Assembly (NCBI GenBank): GCA_902799075.1
Contig: CADBYZ010000039.1
Location: 1-41,818, forward strand
Length of the DNA stretch: 41,818 nucleotides
Source of the DNA: Oscillospiraceae bacterium
GTDB lineage: Bacteria > Bacillota > Clostridia > Oscillospirales > Oscillospiraceae
Direction: 5' to 3'
Part shown: positions 24,296-34,048 of the stretch, piece by piece
Position numbering within the stretch: position 1 is the first letter of the stretch
How the letters are laid out: each line of letters opens with the position of its first letter
Notes under the pieces: generated by a model
Told to the model about the DNA's origin: nothing
Seen by the model: only the letters and a program-made list of their open reading frames with translations
Database searches by the model: none
Translations under genes and position numbers: made by a program

Positions 24296-25036
24296 ATGAC
24301 GCGCAATTTCAGGCTCACACTCTGCTATGACGGCACACGCTACCGCGGCTGGCAGCGGCAGGGGAACACCGACAACACCATCCAGGCCAGAATGGAGGGC
24401 CTGCTCACCCGCATGCTCGCTCAGCCTGTGGAGCTTGCCGCCTCGGGACGCACGGACGCGGGCGTCCACGCCAGACATCAGGTGTGCTCCTTCAGAGTAG
24501 ATACGGATTATGACACCAATTTTATGTTAACAGAATTACGTAAATATCTCCCCGAGGATATCGGCGCTGCCGCACTGGAGGAGGCACCGCCCAAATTTCA
24601 CGCGAGGCTCAACTGCCGGGAGAAAACCTACGTCTACCGGGTCTGGAACAGCGAGGAGCCAAACGTCTTTGAGCGCCGCTATCTGTATATGTACCCCGCC
24701 GCGCTGGAGCTGGACGCCATGCAAGAGGCCGCGGCGCTGCTTCTGGGGGAGCATGACTTCTCCGCCTTCTGCTCAAATAAGCACATGAAAAAGTCCGCCG
24801 TGCGGGAACTGAAGGCTGTTGAAATCGAGCGCCTGGGCGGAGAAGTGCGCCTGACCTTCACCGGCAGCGGTTTTCTCTACAACATGGTGCGCATCCTCAC
24901 GGGCACGCTCCTGGAGGTCGGCACTGGACAGCGCAGTGTCAGGAGCGCGCGTACGGCGCTTGAAAGTCTTGACCGGGAGCAGGCGGGCTTTACCGCCCCG
25001 GCTCAGGGGCTGATCCTGTGGGACGTACGCTATTGA
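24296..25036 (+). CDS. truA: tRNA pseudouridine(38-40) synthase TruA
   Basis: A 246-residue tRNA pseudouridine synthase that modifies uridines 38-40 of the anticodon stem-loop. The N-terminal LCYDGTRYRGWQRQ and the catalytic motif ASGRTDAGVHA with nucleophile Asp54 are diagnostic; FHARLNCREKTYVYRV, GEHDFSAFCS and the C-terminal FTGSGFLYNMVRILTGTLLEVG are also conserved. Length is normal for the family. The start at 24296 has a GGGAGG site. It is read from its own promoter and is not next to the ecf transporter or ribosomal genes that often neighbour truA. Confidence 0.97.
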   Translation: MTRNFRLTLCYDGTRYRGWQRQGNTDNTIQARMEGLLTRMLAQPVELAASGRTDAGVHARHQVCSFRVDTDYDTNFMLTELRKYLPEDIGAAALEEAPPKFHARLNCREKTYVYRVWNSEEPNVFERRYLYMYPAALELDAMQEAAALLLGEHDFSAFCSNKHMKKSAVRELKAVEIERLGGEVRLTFTGSGFLYNMVRILTGTLLEVGTGQRSVRSARTALESLDREQAGFTAPAQGLILWDVRY

Positions 25037-25082
25037 ATGAGGACGGGAGATGTAAACAAACGGTAAAGCAGCCATTTTTTTG

Positions 25083-25111
25083 TTGCAATGCGCGGAGCCG
25101 TTTGATAAAAT
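25083..25111 (+). promoter_or_regulatory. Promoter of the caspase-like/subtilisin pair
   Basis: TTGCAA (25083-25088) and TAAAAT (25106-25111) are 17 bases apart, starting transcription near 25118, about 39 bases before the ATG at 25157. Confidence 0.65.
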
Positions 25112-25156
25112 TATAAAAAACGTTCTGAACAATTGACCCCGGTAGGAGCAGCATTT

Positions 25157-27562
25157 ATGAAAAAACTTTCAGTTTTCCTGACCATATGTATATTGATCGC
25201 CCTGCTTATCCCTCTTTCCGCCGGGGCATTGACGGCGAACGCTGCGTCGCTGTTCACGCTGCCTGCGGGTGTGCGGGAGATCGGCGAGGAGGCGTTCCGG
25301 GATACGGCTCTTGATACGGTGATACTCCCCGAGGGCCTGACCGGGATCGGCTCTCTTGCGTTTTCCGGCAGCAGCATCCGGGAAATCCGTTTTCCTGCCT
25401 CGGTGCAGGAGATCGCGGGCAATGCTTTTGAAGGCTGCGGCAGCGCACTGACGGCGCTCGTCCCCTTTGGAAGCTACGCCCATGTCTGGTGTGTGCGGCA
25501 CGATATCACCGTCAGCTTCCCGGACGGGTGCCGGAGTATCGAACCGGGCAGCGCCACCGCCGGCATCGGCAGCGGAGCAGAGAGAGTGCGCTTCTGCTTT
25601 GTACCGACGCAAAGCGGAAAGTACACGCTTGAATCGACAAGCGAAAATGACACGCTGGTCTGCCTGTATGACGCTGTCGGCACGAAGCTTGCGGATGACG
25701 ATGACAGCGGTGAGAACGGGAATTTCAGCCTCAGCTGTGATTTCACCGCCGGGCTCGTGTATTACTATGAGGTGTATTACTACAGCGAAAGCAGGACCGG
25801 CGATATCCCGCTGACCCTGAGCAAGGACAAACCGACAGCGATCCTGTCCCACCCGGCGGATGCAGCCGCGAGGGCCAATACCGAGGTGCTCTTCCATGTG
25901 GAGGCGGAGGGCAGCGCCCTGCGTTATCAGTGGCAAAGAAAGCTGCCTGCGGGGGATGCGTGGGAAAACACTCCCCTTGCCGGAAGCACCACCGATACCC
26001 TGCGCTTTGCCGCCCTGGGGCAGTATGACGGCTGGCAGTTCCGCTGCCGGGTGTCCGGAAGCGACGGCGTCACGCTTTACAGCAGCGGCGCATCCTTCAC
26101 CTTCCAGCGGGAGATCAGCCTGGGGACGAGCAGTCATATCGTCAACGATCCCGGCGATCAGGTCAGACTCTACTTTGTCCCGGCCAGCTCCGGCAGCTAT
26201 ACGATCCAGTCCGCCGGGACTGGTGACACGAGGGTGTTCCTGTATAAGGAAAACGGGCAGCAGCTGGCCTTCGACGACGACAGCGGCGACAGTTTCAACT
26301 TCCGTCTCTCGTATGCATTTACGGCAAATACCGTATACTACTTTGAAATCGGCTACTGCAACAAGGAGACCGGGACCATCAGCGTACAGTTTACGGCGGG
26401 CGCCGCGCCTCAGATCACACGCCAGCCCGCAAGCCTCAGTGTGGTCAGCGGCTCTGCCGTGTCCTTCACAGTGCAGGCGTCAGGGGGGACGGGAACCCTG
26501 CGCTATCAGTGGCAGGAGCGGGACAGCGGCGGCTCCTGGTACAGCTCAAGTCTGAACGGGAACGGGACAGACACCCTGAGCTTCACGGCCGAGGCCGGGC
26601 AGAACAAGCAGCAGTTTCGCTGCGTGGTCACAGATGAAAACGGTCTGACCGCCGAAAGCAATGCCGTGACACTGACGGTCACGGTGCCCGAGACCAAGTA
26701 CCGGGCGCTGCTGATTTCGGAGGTGGACTTTGAAGGCGAACTGGCAAGACCCGGAAACGCCGTCGATGTGTCCAATATGAACAGCATGCTCCGGAACATT
26801 CATGGTCCCACAGGGCAGCTCTATACGATCTACGGCGGAAACAATGAGTATAAAAACGCAAGCCCCACGCGCATCCTGGAGCTGATCTCCAACAGCTTTG
26901 CCGGTGCGACGGAAGAGGATGTGTCGCTGTTTTTCATCAGCACCCACGGCGTGGAGACCGCCGACGGTGTTACCGCCGGGGCGCTTGGCACGGTGAACAG
27001 CTCATCCGGACACAGGTATTACGTCGGCAGCAGCTATTATAATATCCCGAACCATCTGTTCATCGATGAGCTTGCCTCCGCGCTCAAGGCGGTGCCGGGC
27101 AAGGTGATCGTGATGATCAACACCTGCGGCTCCGGCGCGGGCGTCTACGCGGCCGGGCTGAATAACGGCATTTTTGAAGAGGACTTCGACGCTGATCTCT
27201 TCAGCGAGCAGGTGATCCGGACCTTCGCGGATGCCGACGAGGGCGTGGAGGAGGTTGCGGCGCAGACCGGCGAGCTGCGTGTTGAAAACAAGTTCTATGT
27301 TCTCACCTCCTCAGCCCATAAGGAGACGACCTATGGGTACGAGAGTACCGGCGGCATCTTTGTCTCCGGGCTTGTGGAGGGCATCGGCAGCTTCGGCAGC
27401 ATGCCGGCGGACAGCAATGCCGACGGCTTCGTCACGCTCAACGAACTGTACAGATACGCGTATAACTATGTGCTGAACGAATCCTACCTCAAGAAAAACA
27501 ATATCACCCAGCACGTACAGGTGTACCCCGCGGGCAGCGGCTACAAGCTGTTCAAACGCTGA
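25157..27562 (+). CDS. Secreted caspase-like (clan CD) protein with BspA-type LRR and Ig-like modules
   Basis: An 801-residue secreted protein. A Sec signal peptide (about 1-27) is followed by BspA-type LRR_5 repeats (about 30-115: REIGEEAFRDTALDTVILPE), a pre-peptidase-C-like beta module (FVPTQSGKYTLESTSE), an Ig-like domain, a second such module (FVPASSGSYTIQSAG) and a second Ig-like domain. From about residue 515 a caspase-like fold begins (YRALLISEVDF), with the likely catalytic dyad His597 in FISTHG and Cys657 in MINTCGSGAG. The His-Cys spacing of 60 residues and the strand patterns fit clan CD (caspase, clostripain, legumain). Near the end SNADGFVTLNEL resembles a calcium-binding loop. 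The ATG at 25157 has a TAGGAG site. The next gene, a subtilisin-like protease, probably shares its transcript. Cleavage specificity is unknown; clan CD members often cut after Arg, Lys, Asp or Asn. Confidence 0.85.
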   Translation: MKKLSVFLTICILIALLIPLSAGALTANAASLFTLPAGVREIGEEAFRDTALDTVILPEGLTGIGSLAFSGSSIREIRFPASVQEIAGNAFEGCGSALTALVPFGSYAHVWCVRHDITVSFPDGCRSIEPGSATAGIGSGAERVRFCFVPTQSGKYTLESTSENDTLVCLYDAVGTKLADDDDSGENGNFSLSCDFTAGLVYYYEVYYYSESRTGDIPLTLSKDKPTAILSHPADAAARANTEVLFHVEAEGSALRYQWQRKLPAGDAWENTPLAGSTTDTLRFAALGQYDGWQFRCRVSGSDGVTLYSSGASFTFQREISLGTSSHIVNDPGDQVRLYFVPASSGSYTIQSAGTGDTRVFLYKENGQQLAFDDDSGDSFNFRLSYAFTANTVYYFEIGYCNKETGTISVQFTAGAAPQITRQPASLSVVSGSAVSFTVQASGGTGTLRYQWQERDSGGSWYSSSLNGNGTDTLSFTAEAGQNKQQFRCVVTDENGLTAESNAVTLTVTVPETKYRALLISEVDFEGELARPGNAVDVSNMNSMLRNIHGPTGQLYTIYGGNNEYKNASPTRILELISNSFAGATEEDVSLFFISTHGVETADGVTAGALGTVNSSSGHRYYVGSSYYNIPNHLFIDELASALKAVPGKVIVMINTCGSGAGVYAAGLNNGIFEEDFDADLFSEQVIRTFADADEGVEEVAAQTGELRVENKFYVLTSSAHKETTYGYESTGGIFVSGLVEGIGSFGSMPADSNADGFVTLNELYRYAYNYVLNESYLKKNNITQHVQVYPAGSGYKLFKR

Positions 27563-27583
27563 GATACCCTGATAACGAACACA

Positions 27584-27611
27584 TGCCAGGGAAGTATGAT
27601 CTTCCCTGGCA
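27584..27611 (+). terminator. Perfect intercistronic hairpin
   Basis: TGCCAGGGAAG (27584-27594) pairs perfectly with CTTCCCTGGCA (27601-27611). It lies between the caspase-like gene and the subtilisin-like gene. No T-run follows (GCATCATTTCG), so it more likely attenuates weakly or protects the upstream message than stops transcription. Confidence 0.5.
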
Positions 27612-27642
27612 GCATCATTTCGGAAAGGACGGTGAGCACCGC

Positions 27643-29409
27643 ATGAAAGCGATGATACGAAAGTGTGTCGGTATGATCCTGATGCTTACAGTCTGGCTGT
27701 CCTCTCCTCAGAGCGCGGCGCGGGCGGAGGACGCCGGGCTTTCCCCGGACGAGCTCCCGCCCCTGATCGACTGCTCGGGCGATCAAAGCGCCTACGGAAA
27801 AGCGGTCGCGCTTTTGAACCGTCTTGCCGGGACAGACTTTTCCGGGCAGGCCGCGGAGAGCGGAAGGCGCTCCGACAAAATGCAGCTCTGTCCCGTCCTG
27901 TGCCGGACAGACGGCACAGCCCTTGACTTTGCGGCCTGGGACCCCTTGTACACGGTTGCCGGCCCCGATCACTGTTATACCCTCTACTTCGGGAGCGAAG
28001 CTATGGCTTCGATCGCGGCTGAGGCGTTATCCGCGCTTGCGTGCATCGAATACGCGGAGCTGGACGGTGCTGTGGAAGCCTGTGCGGCGGAGAGCGCGGA
28101 CTTCCGTTCCAGGGGCGCGGAGGCCATGGAGTATGGAGCATACCTGAACTATTGCGGCGGCATCGAGTTGTGCAGCGCGGTCGTCGCCGTCGTGGACTCC
28201 GGCGTGTACCCCCATCCGGAGCTTGCCGACCGCATGCCGGAAAGCGGCTTTGACTATATCGACGGGGATGACGACGCGACGAATGATCCCTTCGGCCACG
28301 GCACAAATGTCGGCGGCGTCATTGCCGACTGTACGCGGGGCTTTCCGGTATACCTCTACCCGATCCGCATGCTCGACAGCAGCGGGTACGGCAGCACCTC
28401 CAACGCGGTCAACGCCATCCGCGAGGCGGCGGGGAAGGGCGTCGATGTCATCAATCTCTCCTTCGTTTCAAAAAGCGATTCACAGGCACTCAACGCGGCG
28501 GTGCGCGACGCGCTGGGCGCGGGTGTCACGGTCGTCGTCGCGGCGGGCAACGCGGCCTCCGACGTATCCATGTTCAGTCCGGCGGGCCTTACGGACGCGG
28601 GCGTCATCGTCGTGGGCGCTGCCGAAACGGACGGCAGCAGATCGGATTACTCCAATTATGGCAGCAGCGTCGACCTGTACGCCTATGGCAGCGGGATCCT
28701 CTGCTGCGCAAACGACGGGACTTACACGGAGGCGACCGGCACCTCCGTCGCGGCTCCCCATGTCTCGGCCCTCGCCGCGCTTCTCACCATGACGCACGCG
28801 GGCATCGGCCCGGCGGAGCTTGAGACACGCATCTGCCTGTCGACGGAGCGGACGGGGGAGGTCAATATCCCGGACCTCACACGCATCATCCCGGCGGAGC
28901 ATGGCTTTTCCCTGCGCCTTTTGAAGCTGGACCCGGAGGACAGCGTTCCGCTTCCCGCGGCGGCGCGTCCCTATACGGCGATGGAAGGCATAAGCTACCG
29001 GAGCAGCGACGAGACGGTCGCATCCGTCCCGGGAGGCGTGCTGACACCGGTCGGCCCCGGGCGCGCAAAGATCACGGCACAGTGCCTGGGCCTTGCGGAG
29101 ACTGTGTTCACGGTGGAGGTGACGGCGGGGGAGTGCCGCAGGCTCACCCTGCCGCAGAGCCTCAAAAGCGTCGAAGCGGAGGCGTTTTCCGGCGACACGG
29201 CGCTCTCGCATGTGATCGTGCCGGCCGGCTGCGAGAGCATCGCGGAGGGCGCCTTCGACCAATGCACGGCGCTTAAAACGGTGGAGCTTAAGTCAACGCT
29301 CCAAAATCTGCCCGCGTCCTTCTCGGACGCGGTGGTGCTCTGCCCGGAGGTTGATGCGCTTGAAGAATACCTGAAACAGCATCAAATATCCTATATTCTC
29401 CAACCATGA
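27643..29409 (+). CDS. Secreted subtilisin-like serine protease (S8) with Ig-like and LRR modules
   Basis: A 588-residue secreted protease. A signal peptide (about 1-28) and a roughly 130-residue region that may be a propeptide precede an S8 domain with the full triad: Asp185 in VVAVVDSGV, His219 in GHGTNVGG, Ser368 in ATGTSVAAPH, and oxyanion Asn303 in VAAGNA. After it come a Big_2-like Ig domain (YRSSDETVASVPGGVLTPV) at about 435-495 and LRR_5 repeats (LPQSLKSVEAEAFSGDTAL) to the end, which finishes like other BspA-type repeats. The frame opens at 27583, but the ATG at 27643 has a GGTGAG site and starts the signal peptide. It follows the caspase-like gene by 80 bases and shares its LRR and Ig-like decorations, suggesting joint action at the cell surface. 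Confidence 0.92.
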   Translation: MKAMIRKCVGMILMLTVWLSSPQSAARAEDAGLSPDELPPLIDCSGDQSAYGKAVALLNRLAGTDFSGQAAESGRRSDKMQLCPVLCRTDGTALDFAAWDPLYTVAGPDHCYTLYFGSEAMASIAAEALSALACIEYAELDGAVEACAAESADFRSRGAEAMEYGAYLNYCGGIELCSAVVAVVDSGVYPHPELADRMPESGFDYIDGDDDATNDPFGHGTNVGGVIADCTRGFPVYLYPIRMLDSSGYGSTSNAVNAIREAAGKGVDVINLSFVSKSDSQALNAAVRDALGAGVTVVVAAGNAASDVSMFSPAGLTDAGVIVVGAAETDGSRSDYSNYGSSVDLYAYGSGILCCANDGTYTEATGTSVAAPHVSALAALLTMTHAGIGPAELETRICLSTERTGEVNIPDLTRIIPAEHGFSLRLLKLDPEDSVPLPAAARPYTAMEGISYRSSDETVASVPGGVLTPVGPGRAKITAQCLGLAETVFTVEVTAGECRRLTLPQSLKSVEAEAFSGDTALSHVIVPAGCESIAEGAFDQCTALKTVELKSTLQNLPASFSDAVVLCPEVDALEEYLKQHQISYILQP

Positions 29410-29436
29410 GTGGGGATATTTGTTGAAAAGTAATCA

Positions 29437-29465
29437 TTGACACCCCTGACGAATCCTGCTAAAAT
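29437..29465 (+). promoter_or_regulatory. Sigma-A promoter of the potABCD transcript
   Basis: A perfect TTGACA (29437-29442) and TAAAAT (29460-29465) are 17 bases apart. It lies 28 bases after the protease stop codon. The transcript would start near 29472, leaving a leader of almost 350 bases before potA. Confidence 0.8.
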
Positions 29466-29471
29466 AAGGCG

Positions 29472-29760
29472 TCTCAATTGGATATACCGAGTTTATCCGA
29501 AGCAAGATATCGACCGCCCTTTCAGGGCCAAGGCCATACGGACAGCCGGGTCGGATGCCGAAGAACCGCGGAATGCGGCGGCAACTTCTGTTGCCTTATT
29601 GATTGAGCTGGGAACCGTCCTTTCGATACGGTTTCATGGGAGCTCAAATTTTATGGTTTTGTAAAAGCATACAAATCTGTGAAATGGTCAATAAGAGTAG
29701 TAAAAGTGTTCTTTGCTATATAGACTCTTAAAATCCATTTATATGTGTATATGCACGTCC
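29472..29760 (+). ncRNA. Candidate structured leader RNA upstream of potA
   Basis: No convincing gene occupies this stretch, although it lies between a good promoter and an intrinsic terminator. Several stems are visible: GGCAAC (29579-29584) with GTTGCC (29589-29594); GAGCT (about 29625) with AGCTC (about 29641), enclosing AACCGT with ACGGTT; and GC-rich complementary blocks at 29530-29580 (GCCGGGTCGGATGCCG region). It matches none of the riboswitch core sequences I know (TPP, FMN, SAM, lysine, cobalamin, glycine, guanidine, ZTP, T-box). It could be a ligand-binding or protein-binding leader of the polyamine transporter, or an independent small RNA. Confidence 0.4.
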
Positions 29761-29770
29761 GGTCCCTTAC

Positions 29771-29800
29771 AGCAGCTATGCTTTTGCATGGCTGCTTTTT
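29771..29800 (+). terminator. Intrinsic terminator inside the potA leader (attenuator candidate)
   Basis: AGCAGCTATGC (29771-29781) pairs along its full length, with one G-T pair, with GCATGGCTGCT (29786-29796) around a TTTT loop, followed by five T. It ends 18 bases before the potA ATG. The bases CGTCC just upstream (29756-29760) are complementary to GGACG (29809-29813) in the potA ribosome-site region, so an alternative fold is possible. Confidence 0.85.
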
Positions 29801-29817
29801 CGTTTGGGGGACGGGAT

Positions 29818-30961
<1,144 letters not shown>

Positions 30962-30969
<8 letters not shown>

Positions 30970-31831
30970 GAAAACCCGCAGCCTGATCCAGTACATGACG
31001 CTCACGCCCTACTCCATCTGGGCGGTGGTGTTCATTGTTGTGCCGCTCATATTTGTGGCCTACTACGCCTTCACGGACCAGAACTTCCGTTTCACCTTTG
31101 ACAACATCAACCGCTTCTTTACCGCCACCTCCCAGATCGACGACGGGGAGACGGTGAAGGAGGTACACACCTACCTCGTCATCTTCATGCGCTCCTTAAA
31201 GCTCGCGGTGATTTCCACGGTCATCTGCCTTTTGATGGGCTACCCGCTGGCCTACATCATGGCCAGAGCGACCGAGCGCACCCAGAGCATCCTCATGACG
31301 CTCATCATGATCCCCATGTGGATGAACTTCCTGATCCGCACCTACGCCTGGATGACCATTCTGCAGGATACCGGCATCCTCAACAGCATCCTCTCGGCTC
31401 TGCACCTCGGGCGCGTGCACATCATCGGCACCGAGACCGCGGTCGTCATCGGCATGGTGTACGACTATTTCCCGTACATGGTGCTGCCGATCTACTCGGT
31501 GATGGCAAAGCTCGACGTGCGGCTCATCGAGGCCGCCTCCGACCTGGGCTGCCCCTCGGTGAGCGTGCTGCGCCGCGTGATCTGGCCTTTGAGCCTGCCC
31601 GGGGTCCTCTCCGGCGTGACCATGGTGCTCATCCCCTCGATCAGCACCTTCTACATCTCCCAGAAGCTCGGCAACGGCAAGTTCTACCTCATCGGCGACG
31701 CCATCGAGGGACAGTACACGGCCAACAACCTGCACTTTGCCGCCGCCATCGCCTTCATCCTGATGGTGATCCTGCTTTTCTGCATGCAGCTGATACAGAA
31801 GCTCACCAACCGCAAGATTATCGTTCCGTAA
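30962..31831 (+). CDS. potB: Polyamine ABC transporter permease PotB
   Basis: A 289-residue inner-membrane permease with six predicted membrane segments. The EAA-type loop that contacts the ATPase is seen as [20 protein letters not shown], and [18 protein letters not shown] is typical of PotB. The extracytoplasmic loop after the first segment ([20 protein letters not shown]) is of usual length. The ATG overlaps the end of potA; the frame's earlier start would lie deep in potA. Pairs with PotC to form the channel. Confidence 0.94.
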
Positions 31832-31843
31832 GGAGGGGAGAAT

Positions 31844-32683
31844 ATGAAACGTGCATCGAAAATCTACACGGCGCTGATCATGGTCTTCCTGTTTGCGCCG
31901 ATGGTGATCCTGCTGGTCTTCTCCTTCAACGAGGCCAAGAGCCTGTCGGTCTTTTCAGGCTTCTCCCTCAAATGGTACAGGGAGCTGTTCCGCGATGAGG
32001 AGACGCTCAAGGCTGTGGTCAATACGCTGGTGCTCGCGGTCCTGGCAGCCCTCATCTCCACGGTCATGGGCACCGCCGCCGCCGTCGGCATGAACAAGCT
32101 GCGCAATAAGGTCCTGCGCACCGCCATGGACAGCGTGACCAACATCCCCATGATAAACCCCGACATCATCACCGGCATCTCGCTGATGCTCATGTTTGTC
32201 TTCGTGGGCAGATTATTCGGCGCGGCCACCAGCCTGAACTTCGCCACCATGCTCCTGGCCCACATCACCTTCTGCCTGCCCTATGTGATTTTGCAGGTGC
32301 TGCCCAAGCTCCAGCAGATGGACAAGGCCCTGCCCGAGGCGGCGATGGATCTGGGCTGCACGCCTCTGCGCGCCTTTTTCAAGGCGGAGCTGCCCGAGAT
32401 CATGCCCGGCGTCATCACCGGCATGATCATGGCCTTTACCCTGTCGCTCGATGATTTCGTCATCAGCTACTTCACCTCCGGCAACGGCTTCCAGACCCTG
32501 CCGATCCGCATCTACAACATGACCAAGAAAACCGTCACCCCGAAGATGTACGCCCTTGCGACCATCATCTTCTTTGTGATCCTGACGCTGCTGCTCATCT
32601 CCAACCTCTATGACGAGGAGACTGTACAGAAGCGCCGGGAAGCCAGAGCAAATAAAAAGAACGCCAAGGAGGCAAGAACATGA
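31844..32683 (+). CDS. potC: Polyamine ABC transporter permease PotC
   Basis: A 279-residue permease with six membrane segments. Its EAA loop reads LPEAAMDLGCTPLRAFFKAE, followed by LDDFVISYFTSGNGFQTLPI, a PotC hallmark. An AAGGAGGGGAG site precedes the ATG, 12 bases after potB. It ends with a basic tail (KRREARANKKNAKEART) and its stop overlaps the start of potD by four bases. Confidence 0.95.
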   Translation: MKRASKIYTALIMVFLFAPMVILLVFSFNEAKSLSVFSGFSLKWYRELFRDEETLKAVVNTLVLAVLAALISTVMGTAAAVGMNKLRNKVLRTAMDSVTNIPMINPDIITGISLMLMFVFVGRLFGAATSLNFATMLLAHITFCLPYVILQVLPKLQQMDKALPEAAMDLGCTPLRAFFKAELPEIMPGVITGMIMAFTLSLDDFVISYFTSGNGFQTLPIRIYNMTKKTVTPKMYALATIIFFVILTLLLISNLYDEETVQKRREARANKKNAKEART

Positions 32684-33816
32684 AAAGATTCACCGCTCTT
32701 GCAGCAGCTGTCATGCTGCTGTGCACCCTCATCCTCACCGGCTGCGGCGGAGGCGGCAGCACCGGCGACAGCGGCAGCGGCAAGACCCTTACCCTCAATG
32801 TATACAACTGGGGCGAGTATATCTCCGACGGCTCGGAGGATTCCTTCAACACCGTGCGTGAGTTCGAGAAGTGGTACGAGGAGACCTACAAGCAGAAGGT
32901 CAAGGTCAACTACACCACCTTCGCCAGCAACGAGGACATGTATGCCAAGCTCTCCAGCGGCGCCGTCTCCTTCGATGTGGTCATCCCCTCCGACTACATG
33001 ATCGCCCGCATGCGCGAAGAGAACATGCTGCTCGAGCTGGATTTCAACAACATCCCCAACTATCAGAACATCGACGAGAGCTTCCGCAGCCTCTACTACG
33101 ATCCCGACAACAAGTACACCGTGCCCTACACCTATGGCGTAGTGGGCGTGATCTACAATGCAAACGCCGTGGATGAAGCCGATGTCGGCGGCTGGGACCT
33201 GCTGTGGAATGACAAGTACAAGGGCAACATCCTCCAGTTCAATAACCCCCGCGATGCCTTCGGCACCGCCCAGTTCAAGCTGGGCCTGGACCCCAACGAC
33301 ACCGACCACGCCTCCTGGGACCAGGCCCTTGCCGAGCTCAAGAAGCAGGCCCCCCTGGTCAAGAGCTATGTCATGGATGAGATCTACAACATGATGGAGT
33401 CCGGCGAGGCTGCCATCGGCACTTACTACGCCGGCGACTATTTCACCATGCTCGACGCTCAGGCCGAGGGCGTGGACCTCAAGTTCTACTATCCCGAGCG
33501 CACCAACTACTTTGTTGACGCCATGTGCATCCCCTCCTGCTGCCAGAACAAGGAGCTTGCCGAGCGCTTCATCAACTACATGCTCTCTCCCGAGCCCGCC
33601 ATCGCCAATGCCGAGTTCATCTACTACGCCACCCCGAACTCCGTGGTGTACAAGGATGAGGGCTACATCGAAGAGATGGGCGAGGAGGCCATGGAGATCC
33701 TCTACCCCGACATTGAGAACTTCAGCGCCCTCTATAACGAGTACGCCTTCCGCAGTCTGGATCAGGCAATGCTCGATTATGTAAACTCCCTGTGGGAGAC
33801 CCTGAAGATCAACTGA
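32680..33816 (+). CDS. potD: Polyamine-binding lipoprotein PotD
   Basis: A 378-residue extracytoplasmic substrate-binding protein. The lipobox LTGC at the end of the signal peptide (about residues 19-22) marks it as a lipoprotein, as expected in a Gram-positive cell. LNVYNWGEYISDG is the classical PotD/PotF start; SFDVVIPSDYMIARM, YTVPYTYGVVGVIYN and the acidic residues in FNNPRDAFG belong to the polyamine-binding cleft. An AAGGAGG site lies inside the end of potC, and ATGA overlap couples the two. The stop codon is the first three bases of the inverted-repeat element that follows. Confidence 0.95.
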   Translation: MKRFTALAAAVMLLCTLILTGCGGGGSTGDSGSGKTLTLNVYNWGEYISDGSEDSFNTVREFEKWYEETYKQKVKVNYTTFASNEDMYAKLSSGAVSFDVVIPSDYMIARMREENMLLELDFNNIPNYQNIDESFRSLYYDPDNKYTVPYTYGVVGVIYNANAVDEADVGGWDLLWNDKYKGNILQFNNPRDAFGTAQFKLGLDPNDTDHASWDQALAELKKQAPLVKSYVMDEIYNMMESGEAAIGTYYAGDYFTMLDAQAEGVDLKFYYPERTNYFVDAMCIPSCCQNKELAERFINYMLSPEPAIANAEFIYYATPNSVVYKDEGYIEEMGEEAMEILYPDIENFSALYNEYAFRSLDQAMLDYVNSLWETLKIN

Positions 33817-33963
33817 TACTATTCCTTGATAAGAAGCTTTATTGGATTCCCGAGAGAAATTTGCGCCAGACTAGGCGAAGCCCGCAGAGCATAATGGAGA
33901 TATATGGTCAAGGGCGCAAATTTCGCCGGGAAGACTTAAAGATTTCTATCAAGGGATAGTATG
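33814..33963. repeat. 150-bp inverted-repeat (MITE-like) element after potD
   Basis: The two ends are imperfect inverted repeats of about 40 bases (left from TGATACTATTCCTTGATA, right ending ATCAAGGGATAGTATGA), and an inner perfect stem AAATTTGCGCC with GGCGCAAATTT lies inside (about 33859-33869 and 33913-33923). The whole can fold into one long hairpin. No ORF is inside. The left end includes the potD stop codon. It has the shape of a miniature inverted-repeat element, and could also serve as a strong 3' hairpin for the pot transcript. Confidence 0.7.
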
Positions 33964-34001
33964 AAACTTTGGCCGCAGGGCTGCGGCGTCCAAGTAAAAA
34001 A

Positions 34002-34046
34002 ATATCGGGCAGATTCGTTGGATGCACCAGCGAATCCGCCCGATAT
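34002..34046 (-). terminator. Intrinsic terminator of the VanZ-VOC gene
   Basis: ATATCGGGCAGATTCG (34002-34017) pairs with CGAATCCGCCCGATAT (34031-34046) with one mismatch. On the minus strand it is followed by ATTTTTTTAC. It begins three bases after the stop codon of the leftward gene. Confidence 0.9.
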
Positions 34047-34048
34047 CA

